The notes: generated by a model not told the origin, from the letters alone. A stretch of 9,619 nucleotides of DNA from an uncultured Eubacterium sp. (GCA_947367725.1 CANBFZ010000042.1:1-9619), one strand, 5' to 3'. Shown: positions 1 through 5,543, counted from the first letter of the stretch. Program-made: numbers and translations.

Positions 1-47
1 GGACGATTCAAAATGTCGAAAAGTTGGTTTGAAAATATTTTATTGAA

Positions 48-270
48 CTAAAGAAATATTTTAAGTTGGTCTGCAGGCGTAATAGCGGGAATCTTGCTTT
101 GCGTGAAATCTTTTGTATTCCGCGTAATGATACATTGTGCGTGGACGCGATCAGCAGTAACGCATTGTAGCGCATCTTCATAATCTGAGAAATTTAGATT
201 AGCAGCCCTTTGAAGATCAATGGTCTTTAAGTCTATCAAGGATAACATTTGTATCAATCAGCGCTTTCAT
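48..270 (-). pseudogene. PIN-domain (VapC-like) toxin, internally deleted and frameshifted
   Basis: This is the remnant of a PIN-domain ribonuclease toxin. The start at 270 overlaps the antitoxin end and reads MKALIDTNVILD, the classic PIN N-terminus with its first acidic metal ligand (D6) and TN motif. That frame then hits a stop after 17 codons. A different frame, running from about position 240 to the TAG at 48-50, carries a normal PIN C-terminal third: FSDYEDALQ, then IITRNTKDF, then SKIPAITP. Together the two parts encode only about 73 residues, whereas PIN toxins are usually about 130. Roughly 55-60 codons of the middle, including the central acidic residue, are therefore missing and the frame is lost at the junction near 235. 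Known family role: Mg2+-dependent RNase neutralised by the antitoxin encoded upstream. I infer that this copy is inactive. The identity of the two ends is clear; the exact deletion size is an estimate. Confidence 0.85.
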
Positions 271-486
271 ATTTTCTCATCCTTTCTGCACGAATGGTAT
301 CTTCGGCATAGTCCTGATGAAGAATACCAGTCAAGGCATCCGTGAGGTAAGAAATGCTGCGGTCGTTAGATATAAGACGTGCAACTTCTTTCCCATTTTT
401 GAGAATAATGACATCCTCTCCATTTTGTACTGCCGACAAATATTTTCCAAAATTATTTTGATTTCTGTGGCACTAACTGTTCTCAT
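254..486 (-). pseudogene. Phd/YefM-family antitoxin with a one-base frameshift
   Basis: This is the antitoxin partner of the downstream PIN toxin. Translation starts at the ATG at 486-484, nine bases after a strong AAAGGAGG site (503-496). It reads MRTVSATEIK, the typical Phd/YefM DNA-binding N-terminus, then leaves the family pattern. The rest of the protein (SAVQNGEDVIILKNGKEVAR onward, ending KYESAD) sits in another frame. Adding one A to the minus-strand AAAA run (456-459 on the plus strand) restores IKNNFGKYLSAVQNGE, a perfect family match of 77 residues. The gene therefore carries a one-base deletion early in the reading frame. The C-terminal toxin-binding part is intact in sequence but can be reached only by reinitiation or frameshifting. 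The stop codon overlaps the first 17 bases of the toxin gene, the usual antitoxin-toxin coupling. A sequencing error in the homopolymer is possible, but the independent damage to the toxin supports real decay. Confidence 0.87.
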
Positions 487-503
487 ATCAAAAAACCTCC
501 TTT

Positions 504-537
504 AATTAGCTAATTTTATTCTAGTTAATTTTAGCTA
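504..537. promoter_or_regulatory. Probable antitoxin operator: palindrome plus repeated TAGCTA units
   Basis: A perfect 12-bp palindrome AATTAGCTAATT lies at 504-515. A direct repeat TAGCTAATTTTA (507-518) recurs as TAGTTAATTTTA (522-533), and a further TAGCTA is at 532-537. The cluster lies between the antitoxin Shine-Dalgarno site and the -35 box and overlaps the -10 box. Phd/YefM antitoxins bind short palindromes in their own promoters, so autoregulation through these repeats is the likely role. The repeats are seen directly; binding is inferred. Confidence 0.6.
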
Positions 538-546
538 TTTTATCAA
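518..546 (-). promoter_or_regulatory. Sigma-A type promoter of the toxin-antitoxin module
   Basis: On the minus strand, TTGATA (546-541) is followed by a 17-bp spacer and TAGAAT (523-518). Each box matches five of six consensus bases at ideal spacing. The -10 box ends 31 bases before the antitoxin ATG, and the operator repeats overlap it. The promoter appears intact although both genes it serves are broken. Confidence 0.65.
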
Positions 547-690
547 GCGCTGTTTGCATAACTGCTTTGCACCATGATTGTCGGATGCAAAAATGAGCTG
601 AAATATCTCGTCTTTTGAACGCCGGGTCGCTGATTAGAACTGCCGCCTGCTTGAATTGAAAAATATTTTGTTAAACGCCCGGTCAATGTT
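547..690. other. Intergenic stretch without a recognisable gene
   Basis: The space between the toxin-antitoxin promoter and the PLP-protein promoter holds no reading frame with a ribosome-binding site or family motifs. The only structure seen is a near-identical short direct repeat: AACGCCGGGTC at 618-628 and AACGCCCGGTC at 674-684 (one mismatch, starts 56 bases apart). No tRNA or known riboswitch motif was recognised. Confidence 0.4.
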
Positions 691-722
691 TTGCTGGTGT
701 TTCCTGTAGATTCGTATATAAT
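691..722 (+). promoter_or_regulatory. Candidate promoter for the PLP protein / nucleoside salvage operon
   Basis: A perfect TATAAT (717-722) overlaps TATATA (715-720). TTGCTG at 691-696 lies 18 bp upstream of the TATATA register and 20 bp upstream of the TATAAT register. The -10 box is strong and the -35 box mediocre. The predicted leader of about 65 bases ends at the ATG at 796. Promoter assignment is by consensus only. Confidence 0.45.
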
Positions 723-782
723 GATAGTATCCCTTACGATCCAGACAAAGGACGGATTGAAACAGAGGTGGGAAGCGAACAA

Positions 783-789
783 GAGAGGA
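783..789 (+). promoter_or_regulatory. Ribosome-binding site that sets the PLP-protein start
   Basis: GAGAGGA lies six bases before the ATG at 796. The in-frame ATG at 691 lies within the candidate promoter, upstream of its -10 box, and would add 35 residues with no family resemblance. The ATG at 796 gives MIYLDN, the usual N-terminus of the family, so it is preferred. Confidence 0.7.
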
Positions 790-795
790 AAAGTT

Positions 796-1779
796 ATGAT
801 TTACTTAGATAATATGGAAAAAACAATTTACAAACCGGCAGCGAAGTCGCTGGAACCTGTAGATCCGGCGTACGTGCGGGAATTGGTGTCAGAACTATTT
901 CACTGTAAGTGTTCGGAACGTGTGTATTTGACAACCAGCGGCGGCAGCGCTGTGGAACTTGCACTTCGTGCCTTTGTGCAGCCAGGCAGTCATGTCGTGA
1001 TCGCCGGTTATGCACAGGCAGATATTCTTTCCGTTTTGCAGGCGCTGGATGTAAGCATCAGTGTGGTGCCGTCTGCATACAACGGGCGGCTGCAATATGC
1101 ACAGATAGAACAGCTGGTGGCGCCAGATACCTGCGCCATTGTGTGTGCCCATGGGTGTAGTGTCAGCGGAAATGTAGCGGATTTAGAAAAAATCTGCACC
1201 ATTGCCCGCAGTATGCATTTGCCTGTTATAGCAGATGGGCGTCTGACCGCAGGCGCAATTGATGTGAATTTGGAAGCCGCAGGCGTCGATGTATACTGTT
1301 TTACAGGAGAAAAGATGCTGATGGGACCTGCCGGAATCGGCGGGATTTGTGTAAAAGACGGTATAGAAACAACACAACTTGAAATGCTGATGGAATGTGC
1401 GCAGGCACCGCAGAACAAGATACTGATTGCAATGGCAGCCGCGTTGGAATTTTTACTGGATACAGGGATGTATGGCATTACTATGCTGCCGCATCGGCTG
1501 GCGAAGCGTTTTTATGAATCGGCAAAGGCGATGAACGGGGTAAGTGTGTATGGTGACTACGGTCCGGGAGACAGACTACCGGCAGTTGCCATTGCAGCCG
1601 AAGGCTTTTCCGCGGAAGATATCAGAGCGTATATGGCAGCGCAAGGCATTTTGATTGGCGTAGAACAAGGCATGGCGCGGTTTAGTTTTGTCTATTACAA
1701 TACGCGTCCCCAGGTCAAAGAAACGGTGATGCAGTTGATGGAACTGCTGGGGATCGATGATCCATATTTGCTGCCGTAA
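796..1779 (+). CDS. Diverged class-V aminotransferase-fold PLP protein (cysteine-desulfurase-like, lacking the Cys loop)
   Basis: A 327-residue fold-type I PLP protein that resembles the cysteine-desulfurase-like aminotransferase V group (EF2568-like). It begins MIYLDN. A Ser/Gly-rich phosphate-binding turn lies at 47-52 (TSGGSA), the PLP-pyridine Asp at D147 (ADGRLTAG) and the Schiff-base Lys at K173 (TGEKMLMGPAGIGG). The closing ARFSFVYYNT strand is near residues 295-305. It is about 50 residues shorter than usual. Some 25-30 residues are missing after the N-terminal strand, as is the loop that carries the catalytic Cys (the protein jumps from GILIG straight to VEQGMARFSF). Other usual PLP contacts differ: the stacking His appears to be Gln74, the Asn after the HA motif is Ser122, the Gln after the PLP Asp is Leu150, and the His before the Lys is Glu172. 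I therefore infer that it binds PLP but is not a cysteine desulfurase; the substrate is unknown. No terminator is visible in the 67 bp before the nucleoside hydrolase, so co-transcription is likely. Confidence 0.8.
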   Translation: MIYLDNMEKTIYKPAAKSLEPVDPAYVRELVSELFHCKCSERVYLTTSGGSAVELALRAFVQPGSHVVIAGYAQADILSVLQALDVSISVVPSAYNGRLQYAQIEQLVAPDTCAIVCAHGCSVSGNVADLEKICTIARSMHLPVIADGRLTAGAIDVNLEAAGVDVYCFTGEKMLMGPAGIGGICVKDGIETTQLEMLMECAQAPQNKILIAMAAALEFLLDTGMYGITMLPHRLAKRFYESAKAMNGVSVYGDYGPGDRLPAVAIAAEGFSAEDIRAYMAAQGILIGVEQGMARFSFVYYNTRPQVKETVMQLMELLGIDDPYLLP

Positions 1780-1846
1780 CATACATAGGGACGGTGCGGC
1801 GATGGAAAACTGATAAGTAAAAAGGAATAGGTAAAGGAGAATACAA

Positions 1847-2779
1847 ATGAAACCAAGACCAATTATTTTTGATACGGATCCAGGCATTGATGATGCGGCG
1901 GCCATTACGATCGCCATCAGAAATCCACAGTTAGATGTAAAACTTTTGAGTACCGTAGGCGCCAATGTCGAGGTGGAGAAAACCACTTTGAATGCGCTGA
2001 AACTGACGGAATTTTTAGAAGTAGATGTGCCTGTAGCAAAGGGCTGCAGCGCGCCGCTTTTGAAAGAACTAGAACCGTGTCCTGAAGTCCATGGCAAAAC
2101 TGGCATGGACGGGTTTGCATTTCCGCCTGTGACAAAAGCGCCGCTTGAAAAGCACGCGGTGGAAGCGATGCGGGAAATCATTATGGCAAGCGAAGAAAAG
2201 GTCACACTGGTTGTCATCGGCACCCATACCAATATTGCCATTCTCTTCAGGCTCTATCCAGAGGTAAAAGAGCGGATTGCTGAAATTGTAACCATGGGTG
2301 GCGGGCTTTGCGGCGGCAATACCAACTCATCTGCGGAATTCAATATCTATAATGACCCTCATGCGGCGGCCATTGTTTTTGGTTCGGGTGTGCCCATTAC
2401 GATGCTGGGACTGCATGTGACCAGAAAAGCACTGCTGCACAGAGCGGCTGCAGAGCGTATCGACCAAGCCAGCCCGGCAGGGCATATGCTGTATTCCCTC
2501 TTTGTACACTATCGGGGCGGCAGTCTGGCGTCAGGCTTGATGATACATGACGCTTGTGCGGTAGCCTATTTGCTGCGTCCGGCGTTGTTTCAGACAGAGA
2601 TGATGTCTATCGAAATTGCGACGGAAGGCATTGCAGCAGGCACCACTGTCTCCGATTATCGTGCCGTGAAAAATGGCGAAAAAACTGCCAACGTCAATGT
2701 ATGCGTCGATGTAGATGCCGCAGGCTTTGAGACGTGGTTTTTAGAAGAATTTTGTAAGACAGCAGGAGAACGCCCATGA
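1847..2779 (+). CDS. rihC: Ribonucleoside hydrolase, RihC-like (inosine-uridine preferring family)
   Basis: A 310-residue cytoplasmic N-ribohydrolase that cleaves ribonucleosides to a free base and ribose. The Ca2+-binding N-terminal signature DTDPGIDD is at residues 9-16. HGKTGMDG follows at 82-89, TNIA at 128-131, the MGGG turn at 150-153, EFNIYNDPHAA at 164-174, and the catalytic-site HD at 234-235 (MIHDACAV). Length and motif order match RihC of enterobacteria closely, including VEKTT near 43-47 and HYRGGSLASGL near 221-231. Two familiar positions differ: GTHTNIA instead of GPLTNIA, and GLHVT instead of GLDVT. These could alter base preference. The start follows AAAGGAGA (1833-1840) by six bases. 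The stop overlaps the ribokinase start as ATGA, so the two genes are translationally coupled and the released ribose is passed to the next enzyme. Base preference (purine or pyrimidine) cannot be read from the sequence. Confidence 0.92.
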   Translation: MKPRPIIFDTDPGIDDAAAITIAIRNPQLDVKLLSTVGANVEVEKTTLNALKLTEFLEVDVPVAKGCSAPLLKELEPCPEVHGKTGMDGFAFPPVTKAPLEKHAVEAMREIIMASEEKVTLVVIGTHTNIAILFRLYPEVKERIAEIVTMGGGLCGGNTNSSAEFNIYNDPHAAAIVFGSGVPITMLGLHVTRKALLHRAAAERIDQASPAGHMLYSLFVHYRGGSLASGLMIHDACAVAYLLRPALFQTEMMSIEIATEGIAAGTTVSDYRAVKNGEKTANVNVCVDVDAAGFETWFLEEFCKTAGERP

Positions 2780-3663
2780 AAGTATTAAATTTCGGCTCTT
2801 TAAATTTGGATTTTGTGTATCAGGTCGCGCATATGGTAACGCCTGGTGAAACCTTGGCTTCTGATGCGCTTCAAGTATTTTGCGGTGGAAAAGGGCTGAA
2901 TCAGTCGCTTGCATTAGCGAAGGCAGGCGTGGAGGTGTTTCACGCGGGCTGTATTGGTGCAGACGGTGCGGTGCTGCGGCAGGTGCTGGAAGATGCCGGG
3001 GTAAATACAGATTTGATAAAAGTATTGCCGGTACAGACCGGACATGCTATGATTCAGGTGGATCGAAACGGACAGAACTGTATTCTGCTCTATGGCGGCG
3101 CCAATCGGGCGATGACAGAAACTTATATCGATACAGTGCTGGAGACGTTTGGGAAAGGGGATATTCTGCTGCTGCAGAATGAGATCAACTGCCTTGCTTA
3201 TCTCATCGATCAGGCGTATGCCAAAGGCATGACCATCATGCTGAATCCATCCCCCTTTGACGAGCATTTACACGATTGTGATTTACATAAAATTTCTCTG
3301 TTTCTGCTCAATGAGGTGGAAGGGGCGCAACTGACCGGAAAGCGTGCGCCTGCGGAGGTTTTACAGGCAATGCACCAGCTGTATCCTAAGGCAGAAACGG
3401 TGCTGACCTTGGGCGGTGACGGTGCGTGTTATCAGGCGGGACAGGCGGTATACGTACAGGAAATTTATCCAGTGGAAGCGCTGGATACGACCGCGGCGGG
3501 AGATACCTTTACTGGCTATTTTATTGCAGGAATGCTGGAAACTTCCGATGCGACCTTTGCCCTTGATTTGGCAGCCAAAGCCGCTGCTATTGCAGTCAGC
3601 AGAAAAGGCGCGGCGCCTTCGATTCCGACGCGGCAGGAAGTGGTGGCGTGGGCAGGATGCTGA
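2776..3663 (+). CDS. rbsK: Ribokinase (PfkB family)
   Basis: A 295-residue sugar kinase that phosphorylates D-ribose to ribose-5-phosphate with ATP, feeding the pentose phosphate and PRPP pools. The N-terminal GSLNLDF (7-13) and the sugar-binding GGKGLNQ (37-43; GGKGANQ in the E. coli enzyme) are present. So are the ribose-contacting Glu in QNE (E136), NPSP (157-160), NEVEGAQLTG (179-188) and the TLGGDGA turn (211-217). The PfkB signature DTTAAGDTFTG (237-247) has the catalytic base at D243. The C-terminal AAAIAVSRKGAAPSIP matches E. coli RbsK closely. It overlaps the nucleoside hydrolase gene by 4 bp, completing nucleoside to ribose-5-phosphate. No ribose ABC transporter or ribose regulator is present in the window, which fits intracellular nucleosides, or nucleosides imported by a transporter encoded elsewhere, as the source. 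Another PfkB substrate is possible but less likely. Confidence 0.9.
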   Translation: MKVLNFGSLNLDFVYQVAHMVTPGETLASDALQVFCGGKGLNQSLALAKAGVEVFHAGCIGADGAVLRQVLEDAGVNTDLIKVLPVQTGHAMIQVDRNGQNCILLYGGANRAMTETYIDTVLETFGKGDILLLQNEINCLAYLIDQAYAKGMTIMLNPSPFDEHLHDCDLHKISLFLLNEVEGAQLTGKRAPAEVLQAMHQLYPKAETVLTLGGDGACYQAGQAVYVQEIYPVEALDTTAAGDTFTGYFIAGMLETSDATFALDLAAKAAAIAVSRKGAAPSIPTRQEVVAWAGC

Positions 3664-3678
3664 TGGGAGCAGGTATTC

Positions 3679-4659
3679 TTACAGCAGACCTAGTGTTTTC
3701 AGTACAAATAACCAGCCAGTCAGCGTAAAAGCTAGAAAACATGTGGTCAGCATGACTACGCTGCTGGTTAATGTGCCTTCGTGCCCTGTATTTTTTGCCA
3801 TGACATAGCAGCTGACTGTAGTGGAAGAACAGCACATAATGAGAATGGAAACCAGTTTGTCGCCAGTAAAGCCCATGAAAACGGCAATCGGGACGAAAAT
3901 CAGTCCCAGACCCACCAGCTTGATAAAGGCGGCAAGACCGGCAGATTTAGCGCTTTTCAGCGCTTTTTTTATATCAAAGGCTGCGCCCATGGATAAAAGC
4001 CCCAGTGGCGTAGCCAATCGCCCGATATTTTCTAAGGTTCTGTCCAGAATCTGCGGCATAGGCAGGCGGAACAGCGCCCAGAAAAGCCCTAGAAATACGC
4101 CCCAGAGAATGGGGTTTTTTAGAATGCCTTTTCCAGCAGAGACAAGGAAGCCTTTCTTTGCGGCAGCAATTTGTCCATGGGCGGACGGCACAGCATCGGT
4201 TACTTTTGGTTGGTATACGGCGAGGACGACCACAGCCATAATATTATAAAGGGGCACTGAGCCGATGATCATCAGCGGCGCCATGCCGGAATTTCCGTAG
4301 AGATTCTGAATCAAAGCAATGCCAAGAATGGCGGCACTGCTGCGGTAAGCGCTTTGAATAAATTCTCCCTGCGTATTTTTGTCTGGAAGCAGGTAGGAAA
4401 TAGCTATGGTCAATGCAATGGATAGCGCTGTGGCGATGAAACAGAACAGTACGAATCGACTGTCCCAGAGGGTGAAAAAGTCTTCGCGGCACAGATCATA
4501 AAAGACCAGTACTGGCAGGGCGACCTGAAAAACGAACGTATTCAGCTTTGCAATAAAAGCTTGATCAAAGATGTGACAAGTTGTAAACAACATACCGAGC
4601 ACCAAAAGCAGGAATAGCGGTATGGTTGCATTGAGACAAAAAATAAGATTCGTCAGCAT
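3679..4659 (-). CDS. AEC-family permease (auxin efflux carrier / malate permease superfamily)
   Basis: A 326-residue integral membrane transporter with about ten hydrophobic segments: near residues 8-26, 41-56, 68-90, 104-120, 127-149, 182-197, 213-228, 240-262, 268-288 and 296-320. Family hallmarks are the helix-breaking KNPILWGVFLGL (181-192), RLATPLGLLSMGAAFD (214-229) and the SSTTVSCYVMAKNTG segment (278-292) ahead of the last helix. Known members carry organic acids such as malate; the substrate here cannot be told from sequence. The ATG at 4659 is chosen because AAAGGA (4672-4667) lies seven bases upstream and the protein then begins in the first membrane helix; a 21-residue upstream extension would be hydrophilic and overlap the promoter. 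The gene converges on the ribokinase with 15 bp between stops. Its substrate is not evidently linked to nucleoside salvage. Confidence 0.88.
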   Translation of the reverse strand: MLTNLIFCLNATIPLFLLLVLGMLFTTCHIFDQAFIAKLNTFVFQVALPVLVFYDLCREDFFTLWDSRFVLFCFIATALSIALTIAISYLLPDKNTQGEFIQSAYRSSAAILGIALIQNLYGNSGMAPLMIIGSVPLYNIMAVVVLAVYQPKVTDAVPSAHGQIAAAKKGFLVSAGKGILKNPILWGVFLGLFWALFRLPMPQILDRTLENIGRLATPLGLLSMGAAFDIKKALKSAKSAGLAAFIKLVGLGLIFVPIAVFMGFTGDKLVSILIMCCSSTTVSCYVMAKNTGHEGTLTSSVVMLTTCFLAFTLTGWLFVLKTLGLL

Positions 4660-4693
4660 GAAAGAATCCTTTCTTAATGTGTGATTCGTCCTC

Positions 4694-4722
4694 ATTTTAC
4701 GCCACTTATCAGCAAAGTGCAA
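4694..4722 (-). promoter_or_regulatory. Candidate promoter of the AEC permease
   Basis: On the minus strand, TTGCAC (4722-4717) is followed by exactly 17 bp and TAAAAT (4699-4694). The leader to the ATG at 4659 would be about 30 bases. The -10 box is good and the -35 box keeps only the TTG core. It sits back to back with the -10 box of the small-peptide unit (4734-4739), so the two transcription starts are divergent and close. Confidence 0.5.
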
Positions 4723-4733
4723 GATTTTCCAAT

Positions 4734-4739
4734 TATAAT
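4734..4739 (+). promoter_or_regulatory. Candidate -10 box for the small Asn/Lys-rich peptide unit
   Basis: A perfect TATAAT lies 52 bases upstream of the ATG at 4792. No convincing -35 box is seen at 16-18 bp upstream, so this is a partial match only. It is the best plus-strand promoter element in the gap between the divergent permease and peptide genes. Confidence 0.35.
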
Positions 4740-4774
4740 TTTTTTGCGGGTGCGCATACTAAGCCTGACAAACA

Positions 4775-4785
4775 AAAGGAGGGTG
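4775..4785 (+). promoter_or_regulatory. Very strong ribosome-binding site for the 34-codon gene
   Basis: AAAGGAGGGTG lies six bases before the ATG at 4792 and is almost fully complementary to the 16S rRNA 3' tail. It decides the start: the longer in-frame extension back to the ATG at 4681 has no such site. A site this good ahead of a 34-codon frame argues for real and probably abundant translation. Confidence 0.75.
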
Positions 4786-4791
4786 AAAACC

Positions 4792-4896
4792 ATGGAAAAG
4801 AATAACCAGAAAAACAACAAGCAGAACAACAAGAATAACCAGAAGAACCAGAAGAATTCTGATCAGAGAAACAACGCAGAAAAGAACGAATATTAA
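4792..4896 (+). CDS. 34-residue Asn/Lys/Gln-rich peptide, function unknown
   Basis: A short open frame beginning MEKNNQKNNK and ending AEKNEY. Of 34 residues, 13 are Asn, 7 Lys and 5 Gln. There are no Cys or Trp residues, no aliphatic residues beyond one Ala, and no hydrophobic segment, so the peptide should be soluble, basic and disordered. The codons form an imperfect tandem repeat of AAC/AAG/CAG units. Three things support a real gene: the near-perfect Shine-Dalgarno site, an upstream TATAAT, and a terminator 15 bases after the stop. It is not recognised as any named family; the composition is loosely reminiscent of small spore-associated or nucleic-acid-binding peptides, but none of the known spore-protein signatures is present. 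It belongs to neither neighbouring operon: the permease is divergent, and the terminator separates it from the membrane cluster downstream. Confidence 0.65.
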   Translation: MEKNNQKNNKQNNKNNQKNQKNSDQRNNAEKNEY

Positions 4897-4911
4897 TCTC
4901 TGCGCAAGCGG

Positions 4912-4967
4912 AAAGAGCCGGATTGATCATCTCTCAAATGAAAGAGCTTGTGAATCCGGCTCTTTTT
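4912..4967 (+). terminator. Rho-independent terminator with an unusually long loop
   Basis: A perfect 13-bp inverted repeat, AAAGAGCCGGATT (4912-4924) and AATCCGGCTCTTT (4953-4965), ends in a T run (4963-4967). The 28-base loop contains a weaker inner pairing, CTCT (4931-4934) with AGAG (4943-4946). It follows the 34-codon gene by 15 bases and should insulate the membrane cluster downstream. The minus-strand side lacks a proper T run, so it is probably one-directional. Confidence 0.85.
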
Positions 4968-5011
4968 GTATGGTTTTGTGGGGAAAAAGTTGAAAAAGTC
5001 GCCTATATCGT

Positions 5012-5040
5012 TTGCTATCGCTGGAATTTTAGTGTATAAT
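5012..5040 (+). promoter_or_regulatory. Promoter of the three-gene membrane cluster
   Basis: TTGCTA (5012-5017), a 17-bp spacer and a perfect TATAAT (5035-5040) give a good sigma-A type promoter. It lies between the terminator and the ribosome-binding site AGGAGGAGA (5056-5064) of the first gene. No other promoter or terminator is evident up to the end of the window, which supports one transcript for the three genes. Confidence 0.65.
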
Positions 5041-5068
5041 ATTATGAAGTCTATCAGGAGGAGAAGCC

Positions 5069-5524
5069 ATGAATGCAATCGGAAAATTCGGGAATTTTAT
5101 GATGAATCATCAAGTGACAATTGAGATTTTGATGGTGCTGGGTTTGACCGTGCTTGCCGCGGTGCTGCTGATGCGGGCGGCGCTGCATGCAAAGAAGAAA
5201 CGACAGCTGCTTTCTGAACTCAATGATACGGTCAGCGAGATCAGCGCGGCGGTCAGCAGTCTGAAAGAAAAGAAATCCGAAGTCATATACATAGATAACA
5301 GAACAGCAGACAAAGGCACCTGCGAGGCAATTTCTCTGACAGAGAAAGCACCTTCGACAGAGCAGATTTTGACCAGAGCAGCGGAAGCAGCAGAGATGGC
5401 TGAGACGGCTGCAACTTTGGACGAGCAGCAGGCGCCTAAGAAGTATTTCAGTAGAGATTGCTGTGTTTCAAAAAAAGGAAAAACGTACACCATAGAAGAA
5501 TTAGAAGAACAAATTAAAGAATAG
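5069..5524 (+). CDS. Single-pass membrane protein with a cytoplasmic coiled coil, unknown function
   Basis: A 151-residue protein that I cannot assign to a named family. A short N-terminus is followed by one membrane helix at about 17-37 (TIEILMVLGLTVLAAVLLM). The basic HAKKKR after it places the C-terminus in the cytoplasm. A predicted amphipathic or coiled-coil stretch runs from about 44 to 68. An Ala/Glu-rich helix follows at about 96-118, then a distinct C-terminal block, KKYFSRDCC (124-132), before KGKTYTIEELEEQIKE (136-151). Cysteines are at 85, 131 and 132. The compact end block looks like a conserved motif and could be a protein-interaction tail. It is the first gene after the promoter, and the zinc-ribbon gene starts 19 bp after its stop. 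I infer that it is an accessory subunit of the same membrane assembly. It could instead be a septum- or envelope-associated scaffold. Confidence 0.72.
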   Translation: MNAIGKFGNFMMNHQVTIEILMVLGLTVLAAVLLMRAALHAKKKRQLLSELNDTVSEISAAVSSLKEKKSEVIYIDNRTADKGTCEAISLTEKAPSTEQILTRAAEAAEMAETAATLDEQQAPKKYFSRDCCVSKKGKTYTIEELEEQIKE

Positions 5525-5543
5525 AGTTTGGTAGGAGGCAGCG

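Noticed and set aside
456..459. Programmed frameshifting in the antitoxin
   Set aside because: No slippery heptamer followed by a structure is seen, the partner toxin is also broken, and a single A restores the exact family sequence, so mutation (or a sequencing error) is simpler.
691..795. Longer N-terminus for the PLP protein from the ATG at 691
   Set aside because: It lies within the candidate promoter, upstream of the -10 box, has no ribosome-binding site, and the extra 35 residues do not resemble the family; the ATG at 796 has both.
723..795. Riboswitch in the leader of the salvage operon
   Set aside because: The leader is only about 65 bases and shows no purine, SAM, TPP or other consensus core that I can recognise.
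796..1779. Functional cysteine desulfurase (NifS/SufS type)
   Set aside because: The catalytic Cys loop is absent and most PLP-contact residues other than the Asp and Lys are replaced.
1576..2241. Minus-strand open frame across the PLP gene and the nucleoside hydrolase gene
   Set aside because: It is a shadow of two well-supported genes and has no motifs or start signals of its own.
4792..4896. Known small acid-soluble spore protein
   Set aside because: The composition is suggestive, but none of the alpha/beta or gamma-type signature motifs is present.
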